From Plectrocnemia conspersa (taxonomy: Eukaryota; Arthropoda; Insecta; Trichoptera; Polycentropodidae): 64,000 nucleotides of DNA. The DNA lies in assembly GCA_009617715.1 (NCBI GenBank), contig VTFK01000149.1, forward strand, positions 744,001-808,000. Reading direction: 5' to 3'. A program made the translations under genes and the position numbers. Below, one piece after another: positions 36,901 through 48,700 of this stretch; position 1 is the first letter of the stretch, and each line of letters starts with the position of its first letter. The notes beneath the pieces were generated by a model, which made no database searches, was not told the origin of the DNA, and saw only the letters and a list, made by a program, of their open reading frames with translations.

Positions 36901-39900
36901 CTAACTCATAATTTTATTTTGAACACTCCCCGAAATTTTTTGTGGCATTTTTAATTTCTCTGATTTATTGAAGATTTTAGTATTTAATTGAATCGTTTGT
37001 ATGGTAACGATATTTTTTATAGTAATGGATTGACTTTACGTGACCTTATAATAATCTTAAATTCATTGAGTAAACACCTTTATTAACAAACGTTGTTGAT
37101 ATTTTTAATTCATTATATGACGATAACCTAAGAGATATATTATGTATATAGTGTATCTATATTTTTTATATATTAATAATAATGTAGTAGATTATTTTTT
37201 TAATTAGTCTAGATGTAAAATTAATAAAGTATATTTAAGCCGCTGGAATAAATAAAAACTGGTAAATAATAAATAATTAATTTATTCTCGCGCTAACGAA
37301 GCTGTGAAATAATTAAAGTAGCATTTTTTGGTTCGCAATTATCAGAGACATTTCTCAAAGGTAAACTCTTGTAAAGTCCCGAGAAGCAGGTGCTAATTAA
37401 AGTATTAGGAAATGGAAAAGGGAAAAACGGAAAATGGGAACGATCAAATTGCTTTATGTTTTGGTGTTCCAATTTCAGATGTTTTATTATTCTTTCCCTC
37501 AATATAAATTTTATTTGTGAAAGAAATATTTATTTTACAACAACCTATCTCATAACTTGCAATATTTGATTTACGTTTTAATTTTAAACCCTCGAAACTG
37601 TGATGGTTTATTTCGATTTCGATTCGAGTGCGGTTTTATAGACAAACTGGATTTGCGGTTAACAGTATTTTAGATTTATTTTTCCAATAACGTGTATGAA
37701 TATAGAGCGAAAAATTCGTCAAAACATGTGATCAATTAACCTAAAAAACACAGGCATATAGTCAATTTTTTTAATATAATATATAGTAGTAACACATGTA
37801 TTGTTAACTTTTTTATTGCAGATGTGCAGTATTGTATTCTCTGAATCCATATGTATATTTATAATTAGGTTAATCACACTTCACTGTACCTTGATACAAT
37901 TTAACATGTGGTATTTCTGGAAAACTTGCCAATTAACTTCGCCAAAGATATTCAATAACATTTCTATTACATTTTCAGCACGTCGGTGTACTGCTTCTAT
38001 GTGGGGCGTTTTGTGGGTGGTGTTGCCGTGGGCGCCATTTGTGTTGCAGTTCCTACTTACGTTGCGGAAACGACTATGCCTGAAGTGAGAAATTCACTGG
38101 GAAGCTTTTATCAGTTGCAGCTCGTTTCGGGGATTTTCTACGGTTTGATAGCTGGTAAGATACTATTTACGACTTACGGATATTTTATGCACATACTATA
38201 TTAGAAATCAGAGACAACATATATTTAAGTAAAGTAAATCTAGTCCATTTACGTTAAATTAACGAGCGAACGGACACTGCTTTCAGCTATCGTCATTCAT
38301 AGACTATGAACACATATTCTATTTTTACAATTTTCATGCAGCATCTGTGTATTTTTGTATGGTTAAAAAAAAATTAGTTTTGCCATCAATACATTTTTTA
38401 TTTTAGACTGAATTACACTCATTCTCACAAATCTGAAACTCTGCTTTACAATGCTATCATTAAAACGATTCTCATAACTAATTCTATCGGATCATTTAAT
38501 TAAAGTTCAGATGGTCTTCGCCCAGTGGCTTTTTCTATTAAGCCTTGCTCCCGTTCGATGTTACTATTCATGCCCGTAATCCGTGAAATACGGTAAAACT
38601 TTCTATCACGGCACTAAGATGGCACATACGAGCGTGAATAAAAAGGTCTAGCGTGCTGTAAAACTTCCACTTATCCCGGCCGGAATTGTGAAAGTTTGTT
38701 TTTAGAAACTTGCGATACGTGTCCAAAGTCAAAAGTTGAAAAATTTAACAAAGACACCGCCGACTTAGGCCGATAAGGCGATATCTATAAACTGTGCCGC
38801 AACGGTGACGTTTCTCTTTATAGTCTAATTTATTTATAAATGAACTTGATTTAAAAGTTTTTTTAAAAAATAGTTTATGTCGTTTACCATTGCAGTCACT
38901 GCAGTAACTAAATTACCATAATAGGTCTTGTGAACGGTTTTACTATAAGGCCCTATATTTTGTGAAACATAATATTCAATGTTTTCTTGATTTCAAATAA
39001 AATAATTATTTACACCGTTCTTATAAAATTATATTTAATTAAAATGATTTCATATTGTTAATTATTATTAAATATTTTTTTAAGAGTCATAAAATGATGG
39101 CAAATGATGAATTATAAAGCGGAGTTGCAGTTACAATGTTTCGTATTAGTGTTGAGGCTTCATTAAAGCTTTGAACTACATATTTGAGTTCCTACATAGT
39201 TTTCAGTTGCTCACAGTACCACAGATAGTTATCTGTTCCTCATAATGCCAATTATTTTAGTGGCAAATACGTTGTGAACTCACAACTAAAATAGTAATTT
39301 TGGTGATAAGCCATTTCCTTCATCTGATGCTCTATTAAATGTCTCGTTGTTTTCTTTAGGTATAATATTATGCTATCTATATATTTAGTTCGTTAATTGT
39401 TGAATTGAAGTATTTTATTTGTGTATTTAAAAAATCGTTAAGTAATTAATTACTTCGGTCTTTGATGATCATATTGTATTAATAAGCCTTTAAATGGTAA
39501 TTTTAAAGACTAACTTTAGGGCCTATACGCACTGTCGGCTAGCCGCCAGCGACTTATTTAGGCGGCTAAGCCGAGCGACTCGAGGTCGGGTAGTACATTC
39601 GCGAAGAAATTGCAATATTAATTTTAAAGAGAAAAAAATATTATTTTATTTTCAATATAATATTGAATTTCCCTGTATGAAACGCTTTTTGTTTCCCAAA
39701 TGCAATTATAAATGTATCTGTATTATGTTAATAAAATTAATTTAAATTTGAAGCAAGAAATAATATAAAATAATTATATTATTTCACAATATTTTTTTTT
39801 TCGTTATCAATATTCATTAAAATTATTGTAAACGATTCGGGATTCAATTTTACGATGAGCGTTTCTGTGTCGAAGCCATTTTTTGTGAATGATGTATAAG

Positions 39901-42900
39901 TCGTCTCGTAGCTGCCGGCGACTGTACTTTATATGGTTTTAAATGAGTGCATACGCACGCAGGTGTTCAGGCGCGATCCTGTGCAGGGTGATGCACAGGC
40001 GACTTTGTCGCGGCAACCTATAAAAGCATGGGTTTAGATGAGTGCATTCGCACGAGGAACGACTTTACGTCATTCACACAAAATGGCTTCGACACAGGTC
40101 CCAAATCATTTACAATAATTTTATTGATTGACGAAAAAAAATATTTGTATTATAATATTTCTTGCTTCGATTTTAAATGAATTTAGCATCTAAAAAATTT
40201 TGAGAAAGACTATATTCATACGGGGAAATGAATATTATGTTGAAAAAAAAAATTTTTTGTTCTTTAAAATTAATATTTTTCTACGCGAATGTACGACTTT
40301 TTTTAGTCTAGTTACCTACGTTTTTGAGCCGGCGGCCGCTAGTCGCCGGCGGCTAGCCGACAGTGCGTATGGGCCCTTACTTACTGAATTTATATTATAA
40401 TTTAAATAAAAAATATGTGTTCTTACTCCACATTTTTTTTAATATTGTGCTTTTGCACAGGTTATACCTACTAATATACGGCACTTATTGCAGTACTTTT
40501 GATAAAAAAATATAAATAAAACATGTGATTTTTATTATTATTGCAATAAAGCGAATTTATTTATCTATGATAGTTTGTATTGTCTTTTTGATGGAAAGCT
40601 GTACTAATATTATATAATTAAATAGAGGTTTTTGCTTATATCAATTATTGATTTCTCTATATTATCTAAAAATATTCCAAATAACATAAAATGTAAAATG
40701 TGTCTTTAAGTGTAAAAAGGGAAAAAAATTTTTTAAATTTGTATAATTTTTTTAGTTTTCATGCCGAATAGTATAATTTTATTTAGCATCAGTTAAGTTT
40801 TTTTTCACTTTTGCAATTAATTTTAGTAATTCAGGTGTCAGTGTCGGGCGGCGGTGTCTAATGCATGCTTGATTAAAAAGTTTGTAGCAAGCGGTTAAGC
40901 CCGATATAGAGTAGTAGTTAAAAAGCTGATGTTGGTAACTCTTAAAATATATGAGAGTGGGACAAAGTAAGCCTTTTTCCTCTCTCAAGTGTTACCCAAG
41001 TGGCTCTCTGTAATTGAAATCATTATGGTAATTAAAACAACAACAAACAACAATCACAAAAAATCCCGAAGAAGAATATTTATTTGTTGAGCAAAACATT
41101 TTGTGATGTGTATTTATAATGTGGAGGTCAGAGATAATTAAATAGGAAAATATACCCCTTTTTATATGTTTTCTCACTTGGATGAATGGGAAAAAGGCTT
41201 TTCGAACCAATTGGGGCTTATTGTCAAACCCTGGTTCACACATACCTCCCACCTTATGAAGCACAATATTAACCGTGCGCTTCATAAGATTCCCATGTCG
41301 TCTGGACGAAGTACCGTTACACGAAATAGCATGCTTTATCTCTTTCTTCGTTGCGTGCGACACCCCTCCCACTTTTATTTCTAGGGGATCGGCGTCAGTT
41401 CTGGATTGTTAAATAAATAAATTTAATTAACCTATAATACTGCTAACTTCATTCCATAATTTTACTACTTATGTATCTGTTTTTTTTAATTTCGCACAGA
41501 ATTTCAACGATCTTTTGTATAAATATAATTAGTATAGTCATTATTAAATGTGTTCCTACTATTGTTCCTACTATTATAAGAAAAGGGCTCAAAAATCCGA
41601 TTTTTTTAATTTTGTGCAGAATATTTACCGATATTTTAAATAAATATATTTATATGTATTCCTACTATTTTTATTTCCAAAAGCAATAAAATATTTATAT
41701 TTATTATAAGAAAAGAGCATGTTTATATAATAAAAATAAAATGGTGAATATTTCTTTAGAAGCGCATGGTAACTCCCCCACGGTGTATGGCTGAGAGGCA
41801 AATAGTAGTGGATTCTAATTAGAATGTAACGGTACACCGTCGAGCTCGATAGGGAATCTTATGATGCTAACCGGGCCACTCTCTTTAAACGAAACCATTG
41901 TGGTTTATTATCAAAAAATAATTGATATTAATAAAATTTAAAATTTATATTTGGCATTTTATATAATTAAATCGCTGCGATACTGTCTTAGCTTTGGTTT
42001 TTAACTTTATCGATGAAAAAAGTCTAGCTCTTTGATTTAAAGTATATAAATTAAAAGTACAAAATCTAGTGCATACTTTAAATTTTAAATTTGTTATAAA
42101 GTGCAGTCAAAGAGTAATTACAGTTAATTTTTTTGCCGAATTTTGTAATTCCATATGTTCTAAATAAATTTAATAAATACCTTAAGCTTTATTGTTAGCA
42201 GAAATTGTTCATAGTTATTCTACATAGATACAAGCACTGTACCAATTTATCAATAATACGTATTTAGACTGTGTGCAATCATTTGACGTTCATCCAAAAT
42301 ATGATAAAATATTTCGGTATAAATGATAAAGTTAGTAATTTATTCTTAATCCATCAGCTGAGTAATCTTGGGGTTTTCGATTAGCTAACAAGGTTGTTTT
42401 GTACTTATTTTTGGTCAAAAATTTGCTGTTTATTTTATTGTAGATATAAAGATGACACATTTCTTTGTAAATTGTATTTTTAAATTAATTTTAGGAATAA
42501 AGTCTTGTAACCTAATCTATTAACATTAAATAATAATTCTGTTTTCTTATCTTTTCAGGTTTAGTGGAAAATGTAATTATATTATCGTTGGTGTGTGCGA
42601 TAGTGCCAGTTCTCTATTTCGTTTGTTTTCTTTTGATGCCGGACTCGCCTGTTTATTTGATGACCCAAGGGAAGATAACAGAGGCGAGGAACTCTTTACG
42701 CTACATTAGAGGCAAAGAATGCGACGTCGAGGATGAGCTCTCCAGAATCCGAGGTTACATCGAAGATTGCATCTCGGACGAGGGACAACTCAAGGACTTG
42801 ATAACGAGCAAGTCTAACTTTAAAGCGCTGATAATAGCCATTTATCTCATGATATTCCAGCAGATGAGTGGAATCACGCCGATAATATTTTATATGCAAA

Positions 42901-43490
42901 ATATATTGCTGGCTTTCGAAGTCGAAATATCTTCATCACTATCCTCAATTATTGTTGGCGCTATAGTCGTTGTAATAGTTGCCACATCTTGCCCAATACT
43001 CTATAATACTAAAAGAAGACCCATGCTAATATTCACATCGGCTATAATGGCACTTAGTATAACGTCTATGGGCATTTTCTATCACCTCGGATATGCTAGT
43101 AAAGTCAAATACGATTGGGTTCCTATCCTGTGTCTTTCTATTTACCTTAGCATGTATTTTATCGGATTTGGATCTGTTTCATGGGTTGTTTTGAATGAAA
43201 TATTTCCTACAAACGTTAGAAGGCAAGCTATGGCTATATGTGTAGGGTTGAATTGGTCAGTAGCTTTCTTTGTCGCTAAATATTATCAAAGTATGATTAT
43301 GAGTGTGGGAGTCGGGTGGGTGTTGTGTAATTTTGGATGCTCCTGTGCCATTGCCACTATGATAGGATATTTCCTGCTTCCTGAAACCAAAGGGAAAACC
43401 ATGGAGGAAATACACAAGGAGCTAGACGGCGACACTGCTTTGAGAATTAAATACGTGATAGAAATAGATAACATTTCATCGTCATCTTAA
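27779..43490 (+). CDS. Tret1-like facilitated sugar (trehalose/glucose) transporter
   Basis: Plasma-membrane MFS sugar transporter of 12 predicted segments, 499 residues from exons 27779-27920, 27984-28072, 28146-28306, 37979-38154 and 42559-43490; all borders are gt..ag with matching phases. After a 47-residue basic/Ser-rich cytosolic tail come GTFLSWTSSALP (56-67), EGSWLTSLLNLGAFFGA (82-98), EKFGRKD (106-112), VGRFVGGVAVG (139-149), VPTYVAE (155-161), PDSPVYL (217-223), FQQMSGI (289-295), NEIFP (402-406) and PETKGK (464-469), the family signatures in order. The TM8-9 loop has TKRRPML (340-346), and the usual GPxxW motif of TM10 is GSVSW (394-398). Start in good context (AAAATGG). Substrate is inferred from the family only. 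Confidence 0.9.
27984..28072 (+). CDS. transporter coding exon 2 (TM1)
   Basis: After tattatag; encodes VTLAACCSGTFLSWTSSALP and onward to SKIQ, then gtaagt. TM1 with the GTxLxWTSPALP-like family signature (here SSALP). Confidence 0.88.
28146..28306 (+). CDS. transporter coding exon 3 (TM2 and TM3)
   Basis: After tatttag; encodes IDQYEGSWLTSLLNLGAFF to SWLLMAF with the EKFGRKD loop, exits in phase 2 before gtgaat. Confidence 0.88.
28947..28991. repeat. 21-bp-arm AT-rich palindrome
   Basis: Arms 28947-28967 and 28971-28991 differ at two bases around a 3-base loop. Probably a simple AT palindrome or MITE core. Confidence 0.6.
29125..29500 (-). pseudogene. two decayed tandem copies of a BED-type zinc-finger segment (hAT-related)
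   Basis: On the minus strand 29309-29465 reads AQFANCNHCSQIYSN and later DTNKNSSSTLNHLHW, the Cx2C...HxxxH-like pattern of BED fingers with an extra insertion. A diverged copy lies at 29125-29275 (period about 185), with matching blocks such as GATGATTyrGGGTGGA. No intact frame in the first copy. Confidence 0.4.
32562..32582. repeat. (TA)n microsatellite
   Basis: About ten TA dinucleotides, followed by CACGGTGGCTCAAAAAGT, which faintly resembles a mariner end; no partner end was found. Confidence 0.85.
32974..33149 (+). repeat. degenerate GGTCAGAAT array
   Basis: About nine GGTCAGAAT-like units spaced roughly 20 bases apart, present only in the left half of the composite element. This may be a separate insertion between the terminal and subterminal repeats. 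Confidence 0.65.
34030..34555 (+). repeat. three tandem copies of an about 175-bp unit
   Basis: Units start near GCGCTAGT at 34032, 34208 and GCGCCAGT at 34381, each with TATAACTACCCTATC-like and GCGATTTTTGGAAATTCC-like blocks. A minisatellite embedded in the TIR element. Confidence 0.8.
35021..35083. mobile_element. 63-bp GC-rich mini element flanked by TTA
   Basis: TTA stands on both sides (35018-35020, 35084-35086) of a segment starting GGCCGGTTTCACACGTGCCG and ending GCCGGCCGGCC. TTA duplication and GG ends fit a PIF/Harbinger-type element reduced by internal deletion. It lies one base beyond the target duplication of the composite element. Confidence 0.35.
35225..35402 (-). pseudogene. 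non-LTR reverse-transcriptase fragment
   Basis: On the minus strand one reads ACFLFNEALEKVIRDSKI, then TKSMQFLAYANHIDIIGRST and a stop. This is the palm of LINE reverse transcriptases (LFNxALExVxR...LAYADDIDIIGR), with the catalytic YADD changed to YANH. Confidence 0.7.
35630..35661. promoter_or_regulatory. perfect inverted pair AAAATGCAAACA / TGTTTGCATTTT
   Basis: Two 12-base arms around an 8-base loop (attatcgc), inside a less AT-rich island of the intron. ATGCAAA resembles the POU octamer half, so this may be a protein-binding dyad; no direct evidence. Confidence 0.35.
37979..38154 (+). CDS. transporter coding exon 4 (TM4-TM6)
   Basis: After attttcag; encodes STSVYCFYVGRFVGGVAVGA, VPTYVAE and NSLGSFYQLQLVSGIFYGL, ends AGCTG|gtaaga in phase 1. 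It carries the G-R-x-x-x-G and PxYxxE signatures. Confidence 0.9.
39519..40376. mobile_element. foldback PIF/Harbinger-type element (858 bp)
   Basis: TTA duplicates flank it (39516-39518, 40377-40379). The ends GGGCCTATACGCACTGTCGG and, inverted, GGGCCCATACGCACTGTCGG continue as inverted arms through almost the whole element, meeting near 39990-40000 at a CCTGTGCA-rich centre. Examples of paired blocks are GTACATTCGCG, TTGAAGCAAGAAAT / TCGAAGCAAGAAAT and TGTCGAAGCCATTTT. No transposase. Confidence 0.8.
40779..40988 (-). pseudogene. coding-like minus-strand fragment, unidentified
   Basis: The frame reads SISGLTACYKLFNQACIRHR, then RPTLTPELLKLIAKVKKNLT and ends DAK before a stop. The composition looks protein-like rather than random AT sequence, but I do not recognise the family and see no clear splice sites. 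It may be a transposon or retrocopy remnant. Confidence 0.25.
41278..41875. repeat. inverted pair of about 60-bp segments
   Basis: The complement of 41278-41345 (GTAACGGTAC...GGGAATCTTATGA) matches 41820-41875 (GTAACGGTAC...GGGAATCTTATGA) in order and spacing. A small hairpin, CTTATGAAGC / GCTTCATAAG, sits at 41253-41288. This could be the ends or inner arms of a decayed element. Confidence 0.45.
41483..41720 (+). repeat. diverged tandem duplication of about 120 bp
   Basis: TTTTTTTAATTTCGCACAGAAT and TTTTTTTAATTTTGTGCAGAAT blocks each precede a TTCCTACTATT block and a TATTATAAGAAAAG block. Confidence 0.5.
42559..43490 (+). CDS. transporter coding exon 5 (C-terminal half)
   Basis: After cttttcag; completes a Gly codon and encodes LVENVIILSLVCAIVP through TM12 and the C-terminal tail ending SSSS, TAA. 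It contains PDSPVYL, the long cytosolic loop, FQQMSGI, TKRRPML, GFGSVSW, NEIFP and PETKGK. A single 932-bp exon carries about 60% of the protein. Confidence 0.92.
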
Positions 43491-43566
43491 ATACATATAA
43501 ATATAACCATAAAAATCATTTGTAAATAATCATTATTTATATAAAAATTATGTGAATTTTGTGATA

Positions 43567-43572
43567 AATAAA
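43567..43572 (+). promoter_or_regulatory. polyadenylation signal of the transporter gene
   Basis: AATAAA 77 bases after the stop codon. Confidence 0.65.
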
Positions 43573-44543
43573 AACATAACATTCCATTAACTGTGATTAT
43601 TAAACGGTTGTTCATTAATTAGTTTTAAAATAATTTAGGTTATAGTTTTAAATATGCTTTAATTATTTTTAATAAATATTTAAATACATAATGTGTTTTA
43701 TTTAATTGCATTTTATCTAAAATAAATGTCAATTTAATTTTATCCAATATATATGTGTATGTAAAAGAACATATGTATATAATATTCTTATACTGATAAT
43801 AATAAAATTGATTATAAATTCAATAGGGTTAAGTTGCGAATTGTGAATCAAAGAATTAGGGTCTTATACCTTTTTTTTTTTTTTCCTTCAAATTTATTTG
43901 TTTCTCAAGCACTGACATATTTGCATATATTCATAATTTGGATATTTGTCTGAATTTCATTTATACTTACAATTCATGTTAAAATTTCATCTTTAGAATC
44001 TTTAGATCCCAAGTTGGATCAAAAGAAATATTTTTTCGATGACAACTGACGCGACTTTAAGTTTTAAATAAGGGATGTTTTAAAATATTTATGTCCGTAT
44101 TATTGTGTATTAATATAGCAACACCGTATTTTATATAATTATAATAAGCTTTATTAAAACTTTTTGTAACGAATACCAAAATAACGAAATTCTCAGTATA
44201 ACGAATCTTCGATTTGTCCCCGAAAAACTTTCATACAAAATGTTTTCATTGTAACGATGACTGATCTCTTTATAACGAAATATTATGATCAACAAACTAC
44301 AACTTGATATTTGAGTTTGTCCTTGACTTGGCGTGTGTGTGCTGGATGTGTTAACAAGCGACATTCAAGATATTCTATCGACTCACAATTTTTTTTTAAC
44401 AAATTTTTTGTGTTCATACAGTATCTTTAAAAATGGACAAAAAACAATCTGTCAATCTTGTAAGATACTATTTTGACGGTGTAGTAATATGGTAATTAAA
44501 AATAAAATAAAAATATATATTCTTCCTTACATTCAATTTTCAC

Positions 44544-44880
44544 CAGTCATACTCAACCTTTTTTTTTTCTGGGCCAAATACAGATGTTTGCTGTGTTACG
44601 CAAACCTCACAACAAACAAAAAAATATATAAATATAAATACACAAATATACAAATGTATTCAAAATTATTAATTTATTTGTTTATTCAAAAATTAATGTT
44701 CTTATGTTGAAATAAAATTTTAACTATTGTATTTTAGTCAAATCAGGCTCTTGATTTGTATAGGCTATTTTTATTACATCATCAAGGTGAGAACCAGTAA
44801 GACGATTTCTTTTATGATGCGTTCAAAAATGTATTTTTCAATATCTTAAAGGCGCCTAACGCAGGTAGAATCAAAGAGTT
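44544..44880 (-). mobile_element. hAT transposon end with transposase C-terminus
   Basis: CAGTCATACTCAACCTTTTT at 44544 resembles hAT ends. On the minus strand 44819-44724 reads HHKRNRLTGSHLDDVIKIAY, then TNQEPDLTKIQ and a stop, the C-terminal dimerisation end of ZBED5-like hAT transposases (RNRLxxxHLxDxLRIA). The upstream part of the element is missing. Confidence 0.6.
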
Positions 44881-45721
44881 AATGGTTTCATATGTTTACC
44901 TAATATGTTGTTAATTTAATATGATGCTTTTTCACCGTTACATTTTATGATATCGCCACTAATTATATTTTGTTGTAGTTGCAATGACTTTTCAGATGTT
45001 CCATATGGACCTTAATGTTTTTCAATTTCTATCGTATCTGGGAAATAAAAATTAGTGACTATTATATAACTCTAATTATGATCGATTGTCACAGATTAGT
45101 TTTATCAAATATTTTCTAATCTTACTGATGAATATCGTAATGATTTAATAAAATCGAGCAGTGCCGTACATGTACTGAAAATTCGTTAGTAAAAAACTAC
45201 TTCAGGTCATAGATAATATCATCTAATATATTTACCAACAAAAAAGATTTTGTGAGTTATTTTTTTAAGTAAAAATATTTTAATGAAAATTTAATATTAA
45301 ATTAAATAAGAAGTTGTATTCAAGTATTTTATTTTTAGATAGCCTTATATTAATACTTTTAAAGCACCGTTCTAATCAGCTATGGACCATAGCACCCTTT
45401 TTAAAATCCAGTATGAAACTAAATATAAATTAGTGTTGAAATTCATAACGCGTAACCATGCCGTAATTTATTATACATCACCAAACCGACATTATTATGA
45501 TTGATCGTCATTCTGAATGATGTTTGCTTCTCTTTTGGGTGTTATATATTTTATTATATTATATATCTGTATTTAAATATGCGTAGAAACCAAAGATTGA
45601 TTATGTTACGTCCGTTCGCTCTTTTTTAGACGTCTGCTAATTACAATTTTCCCTGCTTTCTTACTAATCAACGGCGCAAATCTTTAAAGACACGCTTTTC
45701 TCCGGGTTATATAATAAAAAT

Positions 45722-45746
45722 CGGGAAAACCTTTCGTGTTTTCCCG
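45722..45746. promoter_or_regulatory. perfect hairpin CGGGAAAAC / GTTTTCCCG
   Basis: Nine-base arms around a seven-base loop. GGGAAAACC is Rel/Dorsal-like, but the link is speculative. Confidence 0.25.
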
Positions 45747-48700
45747 GTCGTGACTTATCGCTGAATCGTATCGTGAAAAGGATTTTTATTGGGCGAAGAT
45801 TTTTTCTTTACGGTTTTTTTTTGTTTAGATTTAATCGATGTATAATACATATACGTATTATTATAAATATTTTTTTTTGGTTGTGTGACTATCAGTTCGT
45901 GAGACGAAATGTGTTAGATATATATTTTTCTTTCATAAGTTATCATTTATACAATAATACAATTTAGGTATGTTAGATATATATGTTTCCGATATAGATA
46001 GAGCTATAAGCAAGTTTTAAAAAGAACCGAATACCCTATTATTTATTATTTTAATTACCTAATTATTTTAATTTAAATATAATATTTTATTTCTCCATAT
46101 GAAATTAATATATCACAATTTTAAGATGCAAAATTCTTCTATTTATTATTTTAATTAGCGGTATATTAAAAGATACAGGAAATCCATATTTAATAGTCCG
46201 AAAGTATTTCATAATATAAGTTTTATGACACATTTCGTTTTGGTATCCTCAAACATTTGCCGTTTAACAAAAAAAATTAAATGCAAGTATTTGCAAAAAA
46301 TACACACGGCATATTCGGGGGAAGGTAGTACATAAAAAACGGCATTTAAGTTTATTTATTTATTGTCAGTGGATCGCTCGTTATCCATCGGTTGATGACT
46401 AGCTCTCTATCAAAAGATGTGATCAGATTTTTTTTGGCAAAAGTCTCAGATGTTGAGACTTTTGCCATTTTAACCATGTTTAACATATCCGAATTTATAT
46501 AGAATAACTCTGTTTTCTGGTAGGAACGTGTCATTGCTACAGGTTGTGTGGTACATAATATTTTGTTGGTAATACTTTAATTTATTTTTGTTTAACAAAA
46601 AGTGATTTAAGTCGATGATTATTACCCGAAGGACATGAATACCATGTGTACCATAGAGTTTTTAGAGTATTTTAAAATGGGGTCGTTAAAAAGATTGAGA
46701 TACTAATAACATTTGGCTATTTGGATTTATTTAATTAAGTAAATGCAATTACAATCGTACAGCATTTAACAATAATTATTTAAGAGCTTTTTTTATAGAT
46801 CAGAATTTATTTATATTATATTTTATTACAAGTATTATATATATTAAGCAATTATACAATACCGTTTTGGTAGCATATTACTAATAGCCCAAATTAAATT
46901 TAGAATTCGATCTCGCTAATTAAAATTGAAAATTGAAACTAGAACTCTCGAAACAAAACCAAAACATTTATTCACTACACTGTAACGTATGTATGTATAT
47001 AGATAATAAAATAACATCTTTATAACAAAGGTGCCATTACAAGAACTCTCATTAAAATAAATGATGTAGTGCTAGCTCTATTTTTCAATACTTTATTGCA
47101 TTTATTCAATAATATTTTTAGTTTTGTTTTACTGAATGTAGGGTTGCGTTATTAATTTATACATAATTAAACTTATTATAATATGAACGAATCTATATAA
47201 ATCATCACACATGAATTTAATTTATAATTCTTATAAAATTACTAAGAATATTTTTTGTAACAATATTTAAGTGGTTATTTAATCTTGATTCTCAAAGATC
47301 TCTCAATGCGACCCTCATCTTTGTTTCTTTTGTATACTTCTCCCGGTTGCCGTTCGCACTTTGTACCACGAGGAAGCAAAAAAATCTTATTAAAAAGAAA
47401 AGGAAATCTTCAATACGACGGATGTGAGTATACGAGAGAATTTTAATGAAAAATGCATTCGCCAAACGTTTTACAAACAATACCATTTTCTCACAGCTAT
47501 TCTTTTGTGTCCTATTAAAACAAACTGTAGTAAAATTTATCTACTATAGATTAATATTAGATTTTGTATTTTTATGTAATATATATAGCGCAATAAAGTT
47601 ATTTATATCCTGGTCACTGGAGCAAATAATAGTCCTTCCTGTTAATGACAGGCCACCATTGGGTTTCACTCCGCAACATACTGTAAAGCTCTCGCCATTA
47701 GTGTAATTTGCCACATTCTTATTGACAGCAAGCTTTGACGTGATACATGCCATAAGCCCTGTGTTATATGAGTAGTAGTAATAGTTTTCTTTAAAATTAA
47801 TTTTTATTTTGAAAAATTAGGTGCATATAGTAACATTTTACGTGTAGTGTCTACTAAGTTTTAGTATCAGAAACATTATTCTGTTTATGGCAATAACATT
47901 GTAAAACAGGTAAAATGTGTAATGAATGTTCATAATTTAAAATAAAGTGAAAGGATATTTGTAGCCATTGTTCAACTTATTGATACAATTATATAAGATA
48001 CGCTTATTTCGTTTCTTTTGTGCAGAAAATAATTGCCTATTAATAATTATAATAATATTAACGCTATAAACAAGATGAATAGTGTCCATAATTCAAAAAA
48101 GGTAGAAATACAGACTGATTAAAAAGAAAATCAAAAAGTATTCGTTGTCACTAATAAACATATTAAAAATTTCAAGAAAAAATCCATTTGCTAAACGTTT
48201 AACGATTGGAGATCTTCATGAACAATGGCAAAAACTGTTAAATCAGAAAAAAGAGCACGTGTGATATTTTTTAATGTTTATTTTTAAGCGCATGTAATAA
48301 ATTCGTTTAAAAATAAATTAAGGGATGTTTCAAAGATCTTATAAATTAATTTAAAATATATACTTTACACTTAATTTAGTTTAAGGTTTACAATCATTAG
48401 CATAGCAGTATTGTTCTATGGATCTTGCGTCATAGAATCGCATAGATGTATCAAAAATATTTTTCTTTCATAATATTTGAAATGGTCAATTAAACGACCT
48501 CCAAGTTATAGTGCAGCTAGTTCAAACCCCCAAAACTAATTGGAGCGAAATATTATGTAACTGGAATTTGCACAAAATTATGTAAACAGGTCTAAAGGAC
48601 CGCGTTAAATAGATATATATTTTTTTACCTCTTACGGTATAAAAGATGACTATTAACATAAAAGAGTCGTTTTATTACTTGTCTGACAAATATATCTTAA

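Larger units (their letters stand above)
28307..37978 (+). other. large intron of the transporter gene (9.7 kb)
   Basis: Contains a palindrome (28947), a BED/hAT relic (29125), the composite TIR element (32856-35007), a mini Harbinger-like element (35021), a LINE relic (35225) and a palindromic ATGCAAACA pair (35630). Low-AT islands at 31340-31780, 35550-35870 and 37290-37500 have no credible frame and may be regulatory. Confidence 0.75.
38155..42558 (+). other. last intron of the transporter gene (4.4 kb)
   Basis: Contains a low-AT island at 38500-38830, the foldback Harbinger-type element at 39519-40376, a coding-like minus-strand stretch at 40779-40988, and the 41.2-41.9 kb repeats. The rest is AT-rich. 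Confidence 0.7.

Noticed and set aside
41770..41820. TGGCTGAGAGG resembling a tRNA A box
   Set aside because: No B box or acceptor stem follows.
47544..47753. Minus-strand frame with SFTVCCGVKPNGGLSLTG
   Set aside because: Composition looks protein-like but I cannot place it in any family, and no repeat borders or splice sites support it.
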